The notes beneath the pieces are model-generated. The model had not been told where the DNA came from. It ran no database searches and was given only the letters and a program-made list of their open reading frames with translations. A stretch of 64,000 nucleotides of DNA from Pueraria montana var. lobata (taxonomy: Eukaryota; Streptophyta; Magnoliopsida; Fabales; Fabaceae): NCBI GenBank assembly GCA_026413185.1, contig CM048656.1:5262075-5326074 (forward strand). The letters run 5' to 3'. The position numbers and the translations under genes are program-made. Below, piece after piece: positions 33,013 through 45,298 of the stretch; within the stretch, counting starts at the first letter, position 1; every line of letters begins with the position of its first letter.

Positions 33013-33126
33013 ATTATTTGAGAGTCCTGAAGACTCTATCAAAGAAGAAAATTATTTCAAAGTACTGAAGACTCTAGCAAAAAAGAAAATTATTTGATAG
33101 TCCTGAAGACTCTATCAAAGAAGAAA
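33013..33126 (+). repeat. 38-bp hairpin repeat, three units, in the copia leader
   Basis: ATTATTTGAGAGTCCTGAAG-type units start at 33013, 33051, 33089, with a partial fourth at 33127. Each has an AGAGTC-CTGAA-GACTCT hairpin or a decayed version. Confidence 0.85.
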
Positions 33127-33173
33127 ATTATTTGAGAGTTCAAGATTCTGAATTGGTTATATTTTTCTATAAA

Positions 33174-33383
33174 AATAATTTCTCACTAGAAGTGAGAAAA
33201 AAAATACAAAAGTAAAAATAATTTCTCTTATCAGGAGTGAGAAAATAATACAAAAGTGAAAATAATTTCTCTCACCAGAAGTGAGAAAATAATGCAAAGT
33301 GAAAATAATTTCTCTCACCAGAAGTGAGAAAATAATGTAAAAGTGAAAATAATTTTTCTCACCATAAGTGAGAAGGTAGTGCG
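33174..33383 (+). repeat. 43-44-bp hairpin repeat, five units, in the copia leader
   Basis: Units start at 33174, 33217, 33261, 33304 and 33348. Each holds TTTCTC(T)CAC-CAGAA-GTGAGAAA, an eight-base stem with a five-base loop. They lie between primer site and gag. Reverse-strand open frames across them are not genes. Confidence 0.88.
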
Positions 33384-34032
33384 AATAATTTTTCTTCTTG
33401 ATTTTCTTGATTATTTGTCCCTTGATGTTGCACCTCCTGAAGTTTAGGTGTACTGCTTGACATTTGCTCAAGATATTTTGAAACTAATTTATCTATCTAT
33501 TTTATCTTTTACTTTAAAAATTAATCTATTTATTATTATTGTTGATATCAGCACCTCTTAAAAATTTTGTATATGTATACGTAGTACATTTTACAAGCAT
33601 TATAAATAATGGACTCAGCTTCGTACATTCCTTTAATAAATAATGGATTACAAATTTGATCTGTTATATACGTTGCATTTATCTAAAGAATTCAGCCATT
33701 GATTTTTTTTTTTGTCTTTTATATTATTTTAAGAAGCAAAATGTGTGCTACAATGTTTATAAGTGCATTCGGTGGTTTATAATTGATTTTCAGGTTTATA
33801 TGAAATCATTGCTTGTATAAACACATATATGTTATGCGGTGATTTAAAGAGGATCATGAATCTATATACAGTGCTTTATATGTTATGAACAATATGGTCA
33901 AATCAATATCGAGGATATATATTACATTGTTTTATATTAATTTAAAGAAATTACTGGTATTGATTAGATGTTTATTCTGAAAAATTGTAAGCTACTATAT
34001 GTTTATTTTAATTTTTATGATAGTCTTTAAAC

Positions 34033-34460
34033 ATGTCAAATCTTGTAAAACTTGAATTTGTGGCTCTTGATATTACAGGAAAGAATTATTTATCTTGGAT
34101 ATTAGATGCAGAAGCATTTAGCTTAGCTGCAATGGATCTTGAAGACTTTATTAAAAAAATGGAAATAAAACATCTAATCAAAACTCTATTAGATGCAAAA
34201 ATACATTTAACTGCAAAGGGTCTTGAATATGTTTTTAATACATAAATTACATATTATGTGTGAAAGTTTTATTTGTTGTTTTTGTAAGTTTCAATAAAGA
34301 AAGCAAACAATTTTTTTTTTCCATATATTGTACGTAAGACTTTCATTTGAGAGATTTTTCGATATGGCCATGGTTTATATATTTTGTTTAGAATATAATT
34401 GAAAAAATCTATTGTTAATTAAGTGGACCTTTACACTTTAGCCATGTGCTCCCCTTCTTG

Positions 34461-34529
<69 letters not shown>

Positions 34530-34790
34530 ATTTCTTGCCTCCTCGCGGCTAAGCAAAACAATGAGTTTTCAATGAAAAATTATGAGGCCCGCTTGATCGC
34601 TTCTACTCTATTTCCAGAAGTGAATGCAGTAATATCTTATTATTATGCTTATGGACAACCTTATGGTCAGGGCCGTATCATGATCATGGTTGTGGACATG
34701 GTCATGAAAGAAGTTAATGATAGTACTATGATAGTTTCTATCAAAAATAATAATTTTTTCTCTTGTTTAGTAATGTGAGAAGTTAATGAT
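34033..34790 (+). pseudogene. Copia gag remnant
   Basis: MSNLVKLEFVALDITGKNYL opens a copia-type gag at 34033 (KNYLSWILDAE is typical) and stops at 34243-34245. After spacer and a TA microsatellite, 34545-34640 continues as LLAAKQNNEFSMKNYEARLI, resembling the end of copia gag before the zinc knuckle. A large part is deleted between them. Confidence 0.75.
34464..34526. repeat. (TA)n microsatellite inside gag remnant
   Basis: About 31 TA units. Confidence 0.95.
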
Positions 34791-34825
34791 AGTACTATTT
34801 CTGGTACTACAAATATAATTGAAAG

Positions 34826-36122
34826 CAGGGCTGGTCCTGACATTTTAAGGGCCCAGGGCAAAATAATAATAAGGGCCCTTATATATAAATATTCAAAAAA
34901 TACAAATATATATTGCATAAAAATAAATTTGTAATTTCATTAAAATGATATGTTTTATTACATTGAGTGAATTTTAATAAATCTTAAAAAAAAGTACCAC
35001 ATTTTTCATTCAATTTACTTATGTCAGCATCTATCATTTAATTTATACTTCCAAAAAAAATTATTCATACACAAATATTTATATATAAGGACACCCCTAT
35101 AAAAAAAAAAAAAGCAAATATACACAATATGTATATATAGTTTTTCTATAATGATTTTATAAAATTTTGTTTTTCATAACTTCTTCTCCATTTTCTTTTT
35201 CTTTCTCTGTTTATGTTCCTTTCTTATCAGATTTCGTATTAGATTTCACATTTTCTCTCTCCTCTTTATGTTTCTCTTGCCACTAAATACACCTCCCAAA
35301 AAATATACAACCATCATTTTCAATAATTTGTAAGGCTTTTCTAATTTTTCCTAAATGTTTTTTAACAAAAAATAATATTATTTCATTGTTTGAAGAATAT
35401 ATTATTCTTATTATTCTCTGGTTAAATAATAAATTTTGCTTCAATAAAAAATGATGGTCAATTATGTTTTTAAAACTTTAAACATGATATCTAAATAAAA
35501 TAAAGATTTCCTATCATTAGAACTACTACAATGAATTTTTAAAAACTAAATCTCTTTTCTCCAACTATAATTCTATAGTCTTATATCTTTGGTTTAATTT
35601 ATTTAAATTTGGTATGGTACATGGTCAATTATTATGATTATTTTAGTTATTGGTTAAATTTAATATTTTAATTTTAAAGTTATAATTTAATTTTTATATT
35701 TGGTCCCTAAAAAAGCAAACACGTCTATTATTAATATATTAACTTTGAGTTTTAATTCCTTTATAATTTAAGTTTTAATTTTTGTTTTTTATCTTGTTAA
35801 AAAAGAAAACACGTCTATTATTAAAGATCCTTTACATGTTGATATGTCACAATTAACTAGAAATATATTTAACATTGGTTTATAAATATAACCATTAGAA
35901 GAAAGAAAAAACTAACAACAAAAAGAATGATACTTTTTAATCATATGTCATATTTTAATTTAAATAAAAAGATATAAAACAAAACAATAATTTAAATCTA
36001 TTTATGAAAATAATATAATTTTTTTACTGCATGCCTATATATATGTTTTAAAAATTTTGGGTCTCTCCTAGTCGTGGGCCCTGGGCCATCGCCCCTCCAA
36101 TCAACGCCCAGGGCCGGGCCTG
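34826..36122. mobile_element. hAT-type non-autonomous element (1297 bp) inside the copia gag
   Basis: Ends CAGGGCTGGTCCTG and CAGGGCCGGGCCTG (right end as written), forming a GC-rich TIR; perfect 8-bp TSD ATTGAAAG at 34818-34825 and 36123-36130. Subterminal AAGGGCCC / GGGCCCTGGGCC blocks lie next to both ends. The interior is AT-rich, with no coding sequence. Confidence 0.88.
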
Positions 36123-36130
36123 ATTGAAAG

Positions 36131-37640
36131 CTCCAGAAGAGCTAATGTATTGTTACCTGAAGGAACAAGGTTGCACATTAAATTTCAAGGATATCTGTCT
36201 AAATGGATACCGTATTAAAACAAATAATGAAGGAAATGTGAAATATCTTTATATCATGAGACTTAATTGTGTATTGAAAAAAATTACATGCCTTTTCTTA
36301 TAGTTTGTACTACGCGAATATTAGTACAATGGAAAAGCATAATGTTGTAAACTAGAAGTTTACAAAATCAAAATAAATTTGTTGTTTGGCATAACCGATT
36401 GAGCCATCTCGGGTCTATTATGATGCGAAAATATTGTAAAATTCATGTGGACACCCATTGAAGAGCCAAAAGATTCTTCAATGATTTATTATATACTACA
36501 TGTTCCCAAGGGAAGTTGATAATTAGACCATCACTACGAAAATTGGGAATGAATCCATTTCATTTTTTAGAAGGGATACAGGATGATATTTGTGGATCAA
36601 TACACCCACCATGTGGACCATTTAGATATTTTAGGGTTTTAATTGATGCATCAACTAGATGGTCACATGTTTGTTTGTTGTCAACTCGCAACCAGGCGTT
36701 TTCGAGATTGTTTGCTTAATTAATTCGGCTAAGAGCTCATTTTTCTGATTATCCAATTAAGAAAATCCGTCTTGATAATGCTGGTGAGTTTACATCTTAT
36801 GTTTTTAATGAGTATTGTATGTCTATTGGAATTGATATTGAACATCTTGTAACATATGTTCATACACAAGAGGAACTTGCATAATCATTTAGTAAACATC
36901 TAAAGTTGATTGCAAGACCATTATTCATGAGATCAAAACTTCCAATATCTTATCGGGGACATGTAATCTTGCATGTTGTAGTATTGATTTGCATCATGCC
37001 AACAAGTTATAATTAGCTCTTCCCATTGAAATTTATTCTTAGTGAGCAACCTAATATTTCCCATTTGAAAATTTGTGGATGTGATGTACATTCCAATTGT
37101 TGCACCACAACACACTAAGATGATTCCTAAAAAAAGGTTGGAAATTTGTGTTAGGTATGAATCTCCATATGTAATAAAATATGTTGAATCATCAACAATA
37201 GATGACTTGATGTGTCGATTGTTATTTTGAATTAGTTTTCCCAACATGAGGGAGAGATAGTAAGCAGTTGAAAAAAGGAGATTAGTTGAATGAATTATCA
37301 TCTTGATCCTCAAACAAAACAATGTGAACTGCTTACTCATATGTACCAATTGCTAATGCTCCAATAAAATTTGATTACAAAGTTTAGCCAAAAGAGTGGC
37401 TTAATCATATGTACCAATTGCTAATGCTCCAATAAAATTTGATGTCCCTGTTGGACAATATAATATTGCATAACGAGTCTCAAACATGCATGAAGCGTGG
37501 TAGACCCGCTGGTTCCAAAGATAAAAATCCCCAATTAAGAAAAGGAGCTGAAAAGTTAATAGCCAAATTGAGGTTACGAAAACTTTAAAAGGTTTTTCTG
37601 ACATAGTTCCAAAAGAACTTAAGTGCCTAAAATTAGTGAA
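36131..37640 (+). pseudogene. Copia protease/integrase region, broken
   Basis: Fragments in several frames: FVWHNRLSHLGS (zinc-binding HHCC start) near 36390; FHFLEGIQDDICG..HPPCGPFRYF with the catalytic Asp region at 36560-36640; IRLDNAGEFTS (second Asp, DNAGEF) at 36765-36800; ISHLKICGCDV near 37050; and GRPAGSKDKNP-like sequence near 37490. Integrase inserts the cDNA; here stops and indels occur about every 100-200 bp. Confidence 0.85.
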
Positions 37641-39375
37641 AATAAAGAGATCTCAAATTATGTCATGAATGAAATACAATGGAACCAAAATGAAGTCAAC
37701 GTTGACAAAGTCTTTACATATAATATAGCGCTAAATGTAATAAATGATATTGAGAATCAAGAACAAAAGTTCATTAGTGATTGTCGACAAAGAAATTATT
37801 GACCAAAATGGGAAGATGCTATTGAAGCAGAATTAGACTCGCTTGCTAAGCCAATCATTTTTGGACCTGTAGTCCGTACACCTGAAGGTGTAAAATCAGT
37901 TGGATACAAATGGGTTTTTGTGCAAAAGCAAATTGAGAATGGTGAAATTGTAAGATACAAAGCACGACTAGTTGCTTAAGAATTTTCACAAAGACCCAAT
38001 ATTGAATTTAAAGAGACATATTCACCTGTAGTGGATGTAAGTATTTTTATATTTAATGGTTGCTCATGAATGACTCAATTTACATCTAACGGATGTTGTT
38101 ACATCCAATTTGTATGGCTTTCTGGAAAATGATATTTATATGAAACTCTCCGAAGGATTTAATTTGCCTAGCAGTGCAAGTTTTAGAGAAGATTACTCAA
38201 TCAAATTGAATAAGTCTCTTTATGGATTAAAGCAATCAGGACGCATGTGGTACAATCGTCTTAGTGAGTATTTGCTTAAGGAAGGATATAAAAATGATCC
38301 TATTTGTCCATGCATTTTCATGAAAAAATATGAAAATGGATTTGCCATAATTGTTGTTTATGTAGATGACATAAATATCATTGGAATTCCTGAAGAGCTT
38401 CCAAAAGCCATATATTGCTTAAAGAAAGAGTTTGAAATGAAGGACCTGGGAAAGACAAAATTCTGCTTAGGATTACAAATTGAATATTCAAAAGGCGGAA
38501 TTTTTGTGCATCAAGAAACTTATATAACAAAGGTGCTTAAAAGGTTCTATATGGACAAATCACATTCATTGTGTACTCCAATGGTTGTAAGGTCTTTAGA
38601 TGTGAATAATGACCCTTTCAGACCTAAAGAAAAGGATGAAGAACTACTTGGTCCTAAAGTACCATATCTTAGTGCTATAGGGGCATTAATGTATCTTGCT
38701 AATTATATACGATCCGATATATCATTTGCAGTTAATTTATTGGCAAAATATAGTTCTTCACCTACACGAAGACATTGAAATGGAGTGAAGCACATACTTC
38801 ATTACCTTAGAGACACTATGGACATGGGTTTGTTTTATTCAAATGTTTCAAAGTCATATCTAATTGGTTATACAGATGCAGGTTATTTATCATATCCTCA
38901 TAATGGTAGATCACAGATAGGATATTTCTTTACATGTGGTGGTACAACTATTTCATGGTGGTCTATGAAACAAACCATAACAACATCATCTAATCATGCA
39001 TAAATTTTAACATTACACAAGGCAAGTCGTGAATGTGTTTGGTTGAGATATGTAATTCAACATGTGCGAGAAGCTTGCGGTTTATCCTTAGGAAAAATGA
39101 CATCGACGATCATATGTGAAGACAACGCTGCATGTATCACTCAGTTGAAATAAAGATACATTAAAGGAGATAGAACAAAGCATATTCTACCAAAATTCTT
39201 TTTCACTCATGATCTCCAAAAGAATTGTGACATAAATGTTCAACAAGTTCGTTTGTGTGAGAATCTAGCATATCTTTTTACAAAGTCATTGCTAAGGAAG
39301 ACTTTTAAGCAATTGGCTCACAAGATTGGACTTCGCCATCTTAAAGATGATTGTTTGCATGAGGAGGAGAAATAA
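37640..39375 (+). pseudogene. Copia reverse transcriptase-RNase H, broken
   Basis: KPIIFGPVVRTPEGVKSVGYKWVF-like start near 37850; then the longest open part 38110-38778 with SLYGLKQSGRMWYNRL, the catalytic YVDD box (VVYVDDINIIG) and MKDLGKTKFCLGLQIEY. A TGA follows at 38776-38778. RNase H continues at 38785-39003 (GYTDAGYLSYPHNGRSQIGY) and on to THDLQKNCDINVQQV and LAYLFTKSL near 39290. TAA stops at 39001 and 39152 interrupt. The gene is inactive. Confidence 0.9.
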
Positions 39376-39563
39376 ATACGTTCTGCACTCTTTTTTCCTT
39401 CGCCATGATTTTGTCCCATTGGGTTTTCCTAGCAAGGTTTTTAATGAGGTAGGTGATAACGTATCGAAGGATGATGTACTCTTTTTCCTTCAATAGGTTT
39501 TTATCCCACAGGATTTTTCCTAGTAAGATTTTAACGAGGCACATTCTTAAATAATGGACATCC

Positions 39564-39804
39564 AAGGGGGAGTGTTATAATAATCTATTTGTGGTTATCC
39601 ATATCTTTTTATATTATCTTTTATGATCTTTTCTTATTTCTATTTATCTTTTGTAACTTCCCAATTATCTCTTGTATCTATAAATATATTATTCCTCCTG
39701 GAAAGAATACACACAATTATCATTCTCTCTAAACTTTAGTCTCTTCTTCTTCTTCTCTACTTTTCTCTCTATTTTCCCTGCTCCGAGGCATATTTTATTT
39801 AACA
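39564..39804 (+). repeat. Polypurine tract and 3' LTR of the copia element
   Basis: AAGGGGGAG (39564-39572) is the polypurine tract directly before the TG at 39573. The LTR is 232 bp and shares the TATAAATATATTATTCCTCC part with the 5' LTR, with many substitutions. Confidence 0.88.
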
Positions 39805-39809
39805 CAAAC

Positions 39810-41875
39810 ATTTTTTTTTTTTGGTTTTTTATTTTAACTTTTAGTAGTGTGTCGTAAAATTAAGCTTAAAACTAACTCAAGCAGAATATATAAGAGCCTG
39901 TCTTCACCCGAAAAAATATAAAGGGCCTCGTACCTAATTGACCAATCAAATAAAAAAGGTTTTACTCGACCAAAGAATCCAAATCTCATACGTGTTTTTA
40001 TAACTGAGTTGAATGTGTGAAGTGGTTTTTTCAAAAATAAAAAACTGGTTTTACCACGGAAAATTTTGAAAATAAGCAGTTAATGGGTTTTATTAACCAT
40101 GTCTTTTTTCGGCCTATTAAATTTAACTCTTTTTTCGGCCTATTAAATTTAACTCTTTTTTCTGCACGGTCTTATCGATCATAACCTGCAAGTACAAATC
40201 AACAGTAAGTACGTAGTTTGTTTCAATTGTAACATAAAAGTGGGGTTGAATGTGACTTCGTGCAAATGCATGAGCTTAGTGATACATATATTCAGAAGAT
40301 TTACTAATGACAAGGTTATCGATATTCTTTGCCAGAACCAGGGTTAACAGCTCCATTGTCATTAGCCTCAGAGGCATGACAACTACTATGCACCAAAGCA
40401 TATTGCTCATATCCAACAATTCAGAATGATTTATCAATATTGGTAGTACAATGCACAAGGGCAGAAAATGGAGAGTAATGGGCTTTTCAATTTTTAACTC
40501 CTGCCAATCGCAGCAAGTGAATAAGACTAAGCAGAACATTCAGGATGATTTATCAATACTGGTATTGGACCAGTAAGAACCAACATAACTAAAAGGAGTG
40601 ACTTGGGCTTCCCCACCAAAAATGCAGTCCACACACACACGTGGGGATGAAAGCTCCTTTCTCTGCAATTGGGTTGAACAGAGATACACAGTTGCTTTGG
40701 CTAGCTACCCCTGCTGTCAGTGTTGCTTGTATCAATAGGGATAAGATAATTACTAACATCTACACAAGTAACATTTATATAATTTTTCTTTACCTTACTA
40801 AATTTATTTTTATATCTATCATTCTATGAACATATTATTAATATACTATAATATATGTCTTCATATTATATGTAACATATTTTTGTTATAAAAAAATAGC
40901 TGGCACAGATACACACAAATGTACAGCCCAAGACATGAGATTAATGACTTTTATAATAACTGTTAGAAGTAAAACATGAGATCATTTATGATGGTTGATA
41001 GTGTAAAATCTTTTACTCCGGCAGTGCTTGAAAATTAAACTTAGGTATCAATCACTTACAATTACATAAATGAAAACAGAATTTCTGAAGTTGATATTTT
41101 ATAAGCAGGGTGGTGTTATTTTGAGTTCATCATTTTTGCGAAGAATCCCTGGAATTTTTAACTTGGTTTATCGTACAGAAGGAATCCTGGCTCTAGAGCA
41201 TAGGGTATCAGGAGGTGCACCAAACTCTTTTGTTACCACTAAAGGGTATTTCTTTTGCTGTGCAGTTCTTGCTATCACAGGTTTTCTGAAAAAGGAGGGA
41301 GAGAGAGGTAACTTAAGAAGTGATGTTTGATTTGACAGTGTTGTTGGGATTGCCGGTGAAACTAGGAAAGTATCAAAGTAACAATAAGAGAGAGCCTTCA
41401 ACACTTTGGCTCATGAGACTCACATCTTTATTCCTATCCATCAAAATCTTTCATTTAAACCTCTCTTCTCCTTCCCTTTATCATCATCCACACCAGCTTC
41501 TGAGTTGTGTGTGACTATGAAACCATGATGAGATTGAGCATACATCTACATGTTTGATATTTCATCTGCTCATGTTATTTCTAGGAAATTTCAATGTCAA
41601 TGCAGTGGATGCACACTATTTATGTTTCGTTTGAAATAGCTAGTGCTTGTGTGGTGCCTTTTTCTTTCAATAATCAGCCTATAAAAAACATATTGAATTG
41701 CATCACTCAAGCCATTTAATTGCTAATATAATCTTCCTATACTTATCCTTTCAATATAACATTTCCCACTACTCTCAAATAAAATAAACCTCTTTGTCAA
41801 GAAGAGATAGCATACACAAAGGAAGTCATTCACAGTAGTGCTAACATTAAAATAATTTCACAGTCAAAGTATACT
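39810..41875. other. Spacer without a supported gene
   Basis: Includes a 26-bp tandem duplication (TTTTTTCGGCCTATTAAATT at 40104 and 40130). The open frame 41070-41330 has no recognised domain. No TIR or LTR pair seen. Confidence 0.45.
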
Positions 41876-41878
41876 CAC

Positions 41879-42269
41879 AAAGTAGCAACTTGTAGAAATC
41901 CAATATGATATGGAATCTCCCCAGTAATTTGATTATATGATATGTCCCTGAAATTCAATGAAACAATAGAGTGACAATGAGGACAAAATTATTGGAAATC
42001 AAATATTGAACATGGCAAATACTTTACATACAAGATTTCAAAACTTGTACAGATCCCAATGCTGACAGGTATAATACCAGTCAAATTATTGCCTCTCACA
42101 TCACTGAGAAATCATGGAAAACAATGGTCAAAACATATGGAAGGCAACAAGAAGGAACAGAAGAGAAACCACATTGTGCTTGAGTTGGATTACTTACAAA
42201 TACCACAAACCAGTTAACTGCCAGATATCAGGGGACAAAAGACCACTCAACAATTTCCTGCGCAATCTA
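41879..42269 (-). pseudogene. ERECTA/ERL-like receptor kinase fragment: three consecutive LRR exons
   Basis: Three minus-strand exons in the right order with good splice sites: 42269-42198 (72 nt, ends LSPDIWQLTGLWYF), 42103-42032 (72 nt, DVRGNNLTGIIPVSIG...), and 41947-41879 (69 nt, DISYNQITGEIPYHIGFLQV). One LRR per small exon in this phase is the hallmark of the ERECTA family, and the residues resemble ERL1. ERECTA-family kinases perceive EPF peptides in stomatal and inflorescence patterning. The exon that should follow (SLQGN...) and the kinase are not seen downstream, nor is a signal peptide upstream, so this is a fragment. There are no stops in the three exons, though LGLRGN has become LRLRRK. 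Confidence 0.8.
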
Positions 42270-42750
42270 CTGCATCAATACAAGCATGACAGAGTAGTGA
42301 TTAGAAATTTTTTTAGCTTATGACATGTTATCTTACTCCACACAATCCCTAAACCTCAATTGTAGACTTTAATATATAATTTATAAATTATTAGTATTTG
42401 GCTAAAATGTTTAGACAAAGAATCTCGGGGTAGAATTTGAAATATATCATATGGCAAATAATGTGAAGAATAGAATAACTCTTGTCTGTCAATAATCCTC
42501 AAAACAGGAGAATTTATACCCTCCCCCTGCTCTAAAAAGGAACTGTTGATATGTACACAATATTTTTTTTTAATCAGAATATTTAAGATGTATGTCATGT
42601 ACACTGATTGATTTGACTTCTTTTCTCCTATGTACACAACTAGTCCTTCTTAGTTAGGTCCTGTTACTATCTGAATTGCTTCAACAAGAGATAAAAAAAA
42701 GTAAATTAAGAAAAAAAATTTATTTGTTTATTGCAACACAGTGATATTGT

Positions 42751-42850
42751 TACTTACGAGACGAGAGTGAGCTTGGAGAGTTCATCGAGAGAGAGAATTC
42801 CCCAGTTGCCAACACTTGCAAGAAAGTCACAAGACGTGGTTTACCATCCT
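42751..42850 (-). other. Possible additional exon-like piece upstream of the ERL fragment
   Basis: On the minus strand an open stretch reading VGNWGILSLDELSKLTLVS ends at a GTAAGT donor at about 42757. It resembles a leucine-rich turn but matches no ERL exon that I know. Low confidence. Confidence 0.25.
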
Positions 42851-43749
42851 ACACATTAACACGTTACACATATGAGGGAATGGTGTAAACTGTATTGTAA
42901 TAGCCAAGCAACAACCTAAAGTCACATCTTGCATGGTCAGAAGAAATATAACTAAGAGACTAAATGCATATGCCTCACTAAATAGCTTTCATATAATGAG
43001 ACTAAGGTATAATTTTGTAAATTATTTGATTATCGATTTTGGCTTTGTTTTGTGTACATATACATAGGATACTGAAGTCAGCACAATGGAAAGTCTAACA
43101 GACAATTACACCGAACAATATATATAATATCTATTAAATTAAAAGATGAAATATAAATTAAGACAATAAATCCTTACTTGGTTACAACCATTCTTTTTTC
43201 TTTATGGTAAAAAGATAGTAGTAAATAATTTGGAACCTCTTGACAAGGTTAACGTGCTATATGCTATACTTAATCCATGTTCATGCATTACTTCCAAATT
43301 CCAATATTCAATATGCAATAAATATATATTTTCCATAAATTAATTACATACTTTTGGTTGGTGCTTCATAATTTTCCGAAACTTTACCTCTTAATCACGA
43401 TGAAAACCGCATCTGCATCCAATTATTGTGGATTGGAGTTTCCTTCCACATTCCGTTGAGTACCACTTCGCAATTTCTTACAAGATTTAGAAGAGACCAA
43501 TGGTGAATTTGGTCTAGCACTAGTTTTCCATATCCAAACAGCATTGAGCATACTTTTATCGCAATACACGAGAATCAAAATCTGTTTGTACAAGGTATAA
43601 TCACATCAAAGAATGATTCAATTAAGAACAAAATTGACAAACACAGGATCAATTAAAAACTTCCCTGACAGCAACTAACATCCAAAACCCTATCAAACCA
43701 CACCATCGAACCCTAATTTACGCCAAAAAAAAAACCAAAAATAGAAAAA

Positions 43750-44060
43750 AAAAATGTGAAGAGAATGGAGTCGAAATCACATGACATCAAACACACTTTA
43801 GTGAAATGTAGTCGTGAATTGCAAGACGTGAGCTCGAAAACGCACCTTAGTGAAACGCACAGTGAAACACACCTCAGAATCGCAGTCACGACCTCGAAAA
43901 CGCACGTCTGAATTGAGCCTATATGAGGTCTGAAACGCAGCTCTGAAATGCACCTCTGAATCGAGCTTGTATGAGGTCTGAAACACATCTGAATCAACCT
44001 CGAATCACGTCTGAAAAGCATTTCGAAATCGCACGCCGTGAATCGCATAAGAATGGCATC
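43750..44060. repeat. Imperfect tandem repeats (TATGAGGTCTGAAACGCA type)
   Basis: Phrases CTCGAAAACGCAC, TCTGAATTGAGC and TATGAGGTCTGAAACGC recur at about 57-60 bp spacing (for example 43921-43936 and 43969-43984). The stretch is CpG-rich and adjoins the CACTA end. Minus-strand open frames reflect the repeat. Confidence 0.65.
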
Positions 44061-44229
44061 CAAACAGTAGCATCGGAATGATACGCAAAAATAGCATCGG
44101 AATCGCGTTTGGAAGATGAATCAGACAAGACGATCCAGGGGTTTGGGGTATGGAATTGGAAGATGATTCAAGGAATTGGGGTTATGGAAGACGATACAGG
44201 GAGAAACTAAAATAGTGTGTTTTTGGTGA

Positions 44230-44502
44230 GAGAAAGACATAACTTTTTATATCGGTTATATTTATAATCTGATATACAAATTTAACCTTTTATATCATTT
44301 TTAAATTCAACCTGATATAAAAAGTTGTTTTTCACATATGTTCGTTGATAGCCGATGTAAAAAGTATTTTTTACATCAGTTATAAATTGTAACTGATATA
44401 AAAATATTTTCATAATTACAAAAATGTCGTATTTTTTTAAATCAGTTCTTTTATAATTGATATTAAAAGGTGTTATAAAATGCATTTTTTGTACTAGTGC
44501 AC
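44230..44502. mobile_element. Right end of a CACTA element
   Basis: Ends TTTTTTGTACTAGTG (reverse: CACTAGTACAAAAAA), a CACTA-type terminus. Before it are inverted and direct copies of TTTATATCGGTTATA / TATAACTGATATAAA, typical subterminal repeats. No matching left end was found in this window, so extent and TSD are unknown. The ERL fragment and the tandem repeats may lie inside it. Confidence 0.6.
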
Positions 44503-44572
44503 CCCTAACAGAACAGAAACATATTTCCATTGGACTATATACACAACAAAATCATGTTTTTGTTGGACAATA

Positions 44573-44940
44573 TACTCTCTCCGATCCTATATATAAGAAA
44601 CAAATAACTAAATTATCAAGACCAATAAAAATAGTTAAGTTAGTTAGTTATAATTAATATTATCATAAATTTTAATTTTATTCTAAAAGTACCCCTTAAA
44701 TTGATAGGTTTAAGTAGTGGTTACATTAATGACATTGTACCTCCATCAATAAGTGTAACTTGTATTGTTAATAGATCAATAAATGCATGAAAAATGAGTA
44801 GGTGTCTCATTAATGGATTTCATAATATGAAGGGTAAAAAAAACTAGCAATTAATAGATCTTAAAGCAAGTCTATTTTTTTATAATTAAGATAAAAAAGA
44901 ACATTCTTTTGTTTCTTATAAAAATGACCGGAAGGAGTAT
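44573..44940. mobile_element. Stowaway-like MITE
   Basis: Left TACTCTCTCCGATCC...AGAAACAAA and right TTTGTTTCTTAT...CCGGAAGGAGTA are inverted repeats with the CTCCCTCCG-type start and TA target site of Stowaway/Tc1-mariner MITEs. Confidence 0.7.
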
Positions 44941-45298
44941 ATAACAAAATTGTATTTTAATTTAACTTTCTAAATAACTTGGTGAACTAACTCAAAAGTT
45001 ACTATCCTTTTTAGGGTGAAGCAATAAATGATTACTCTAAAATAATTAACGTAAAAGCCTTTATATTTAAGTTTCATAAAATTTAAATTCTTATTATTTC
45101 ATATTGCACTAAAATATTTAAATTGTTATTCATTTTATGCACGTGAAGTATTCAAGCGATGCAAGTTGGAAGACGATATGTTAATCTGCAATATATGGAT
45201 GTTAAAGTCATTATGGATAGACTCGAACTCTGGAGGAAATATTAGGTACCTTCTTTAATAAATTAAAGGCGTCTTCAACATTAAATAACAAGTTTAAT

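Larger units (their letters stand above)
32587..39804 (+). mobile_element. Ty1-copia LTR retrotransposon, old, heavily mutated
   Basis: Short LTRs (32587-32816, 39573-39804), TG...CA ends and a perfect CAAAC TSD (32582-32586 and 39805-39809). Gene order gag, integrase, reverse transcriptase, RNase H fits Ty1-copia. The LTRs differ at many positions and every gene carries stops and frameshifts, so the insertion is old. A hAT-type element is inserted in gag. Confidence 0.92.

Noticed and set aside
33157..33471. 104-codon minus-strand frame
   Set aside because: It is the reverse reading of the hairpin repeat array in the copia leader.
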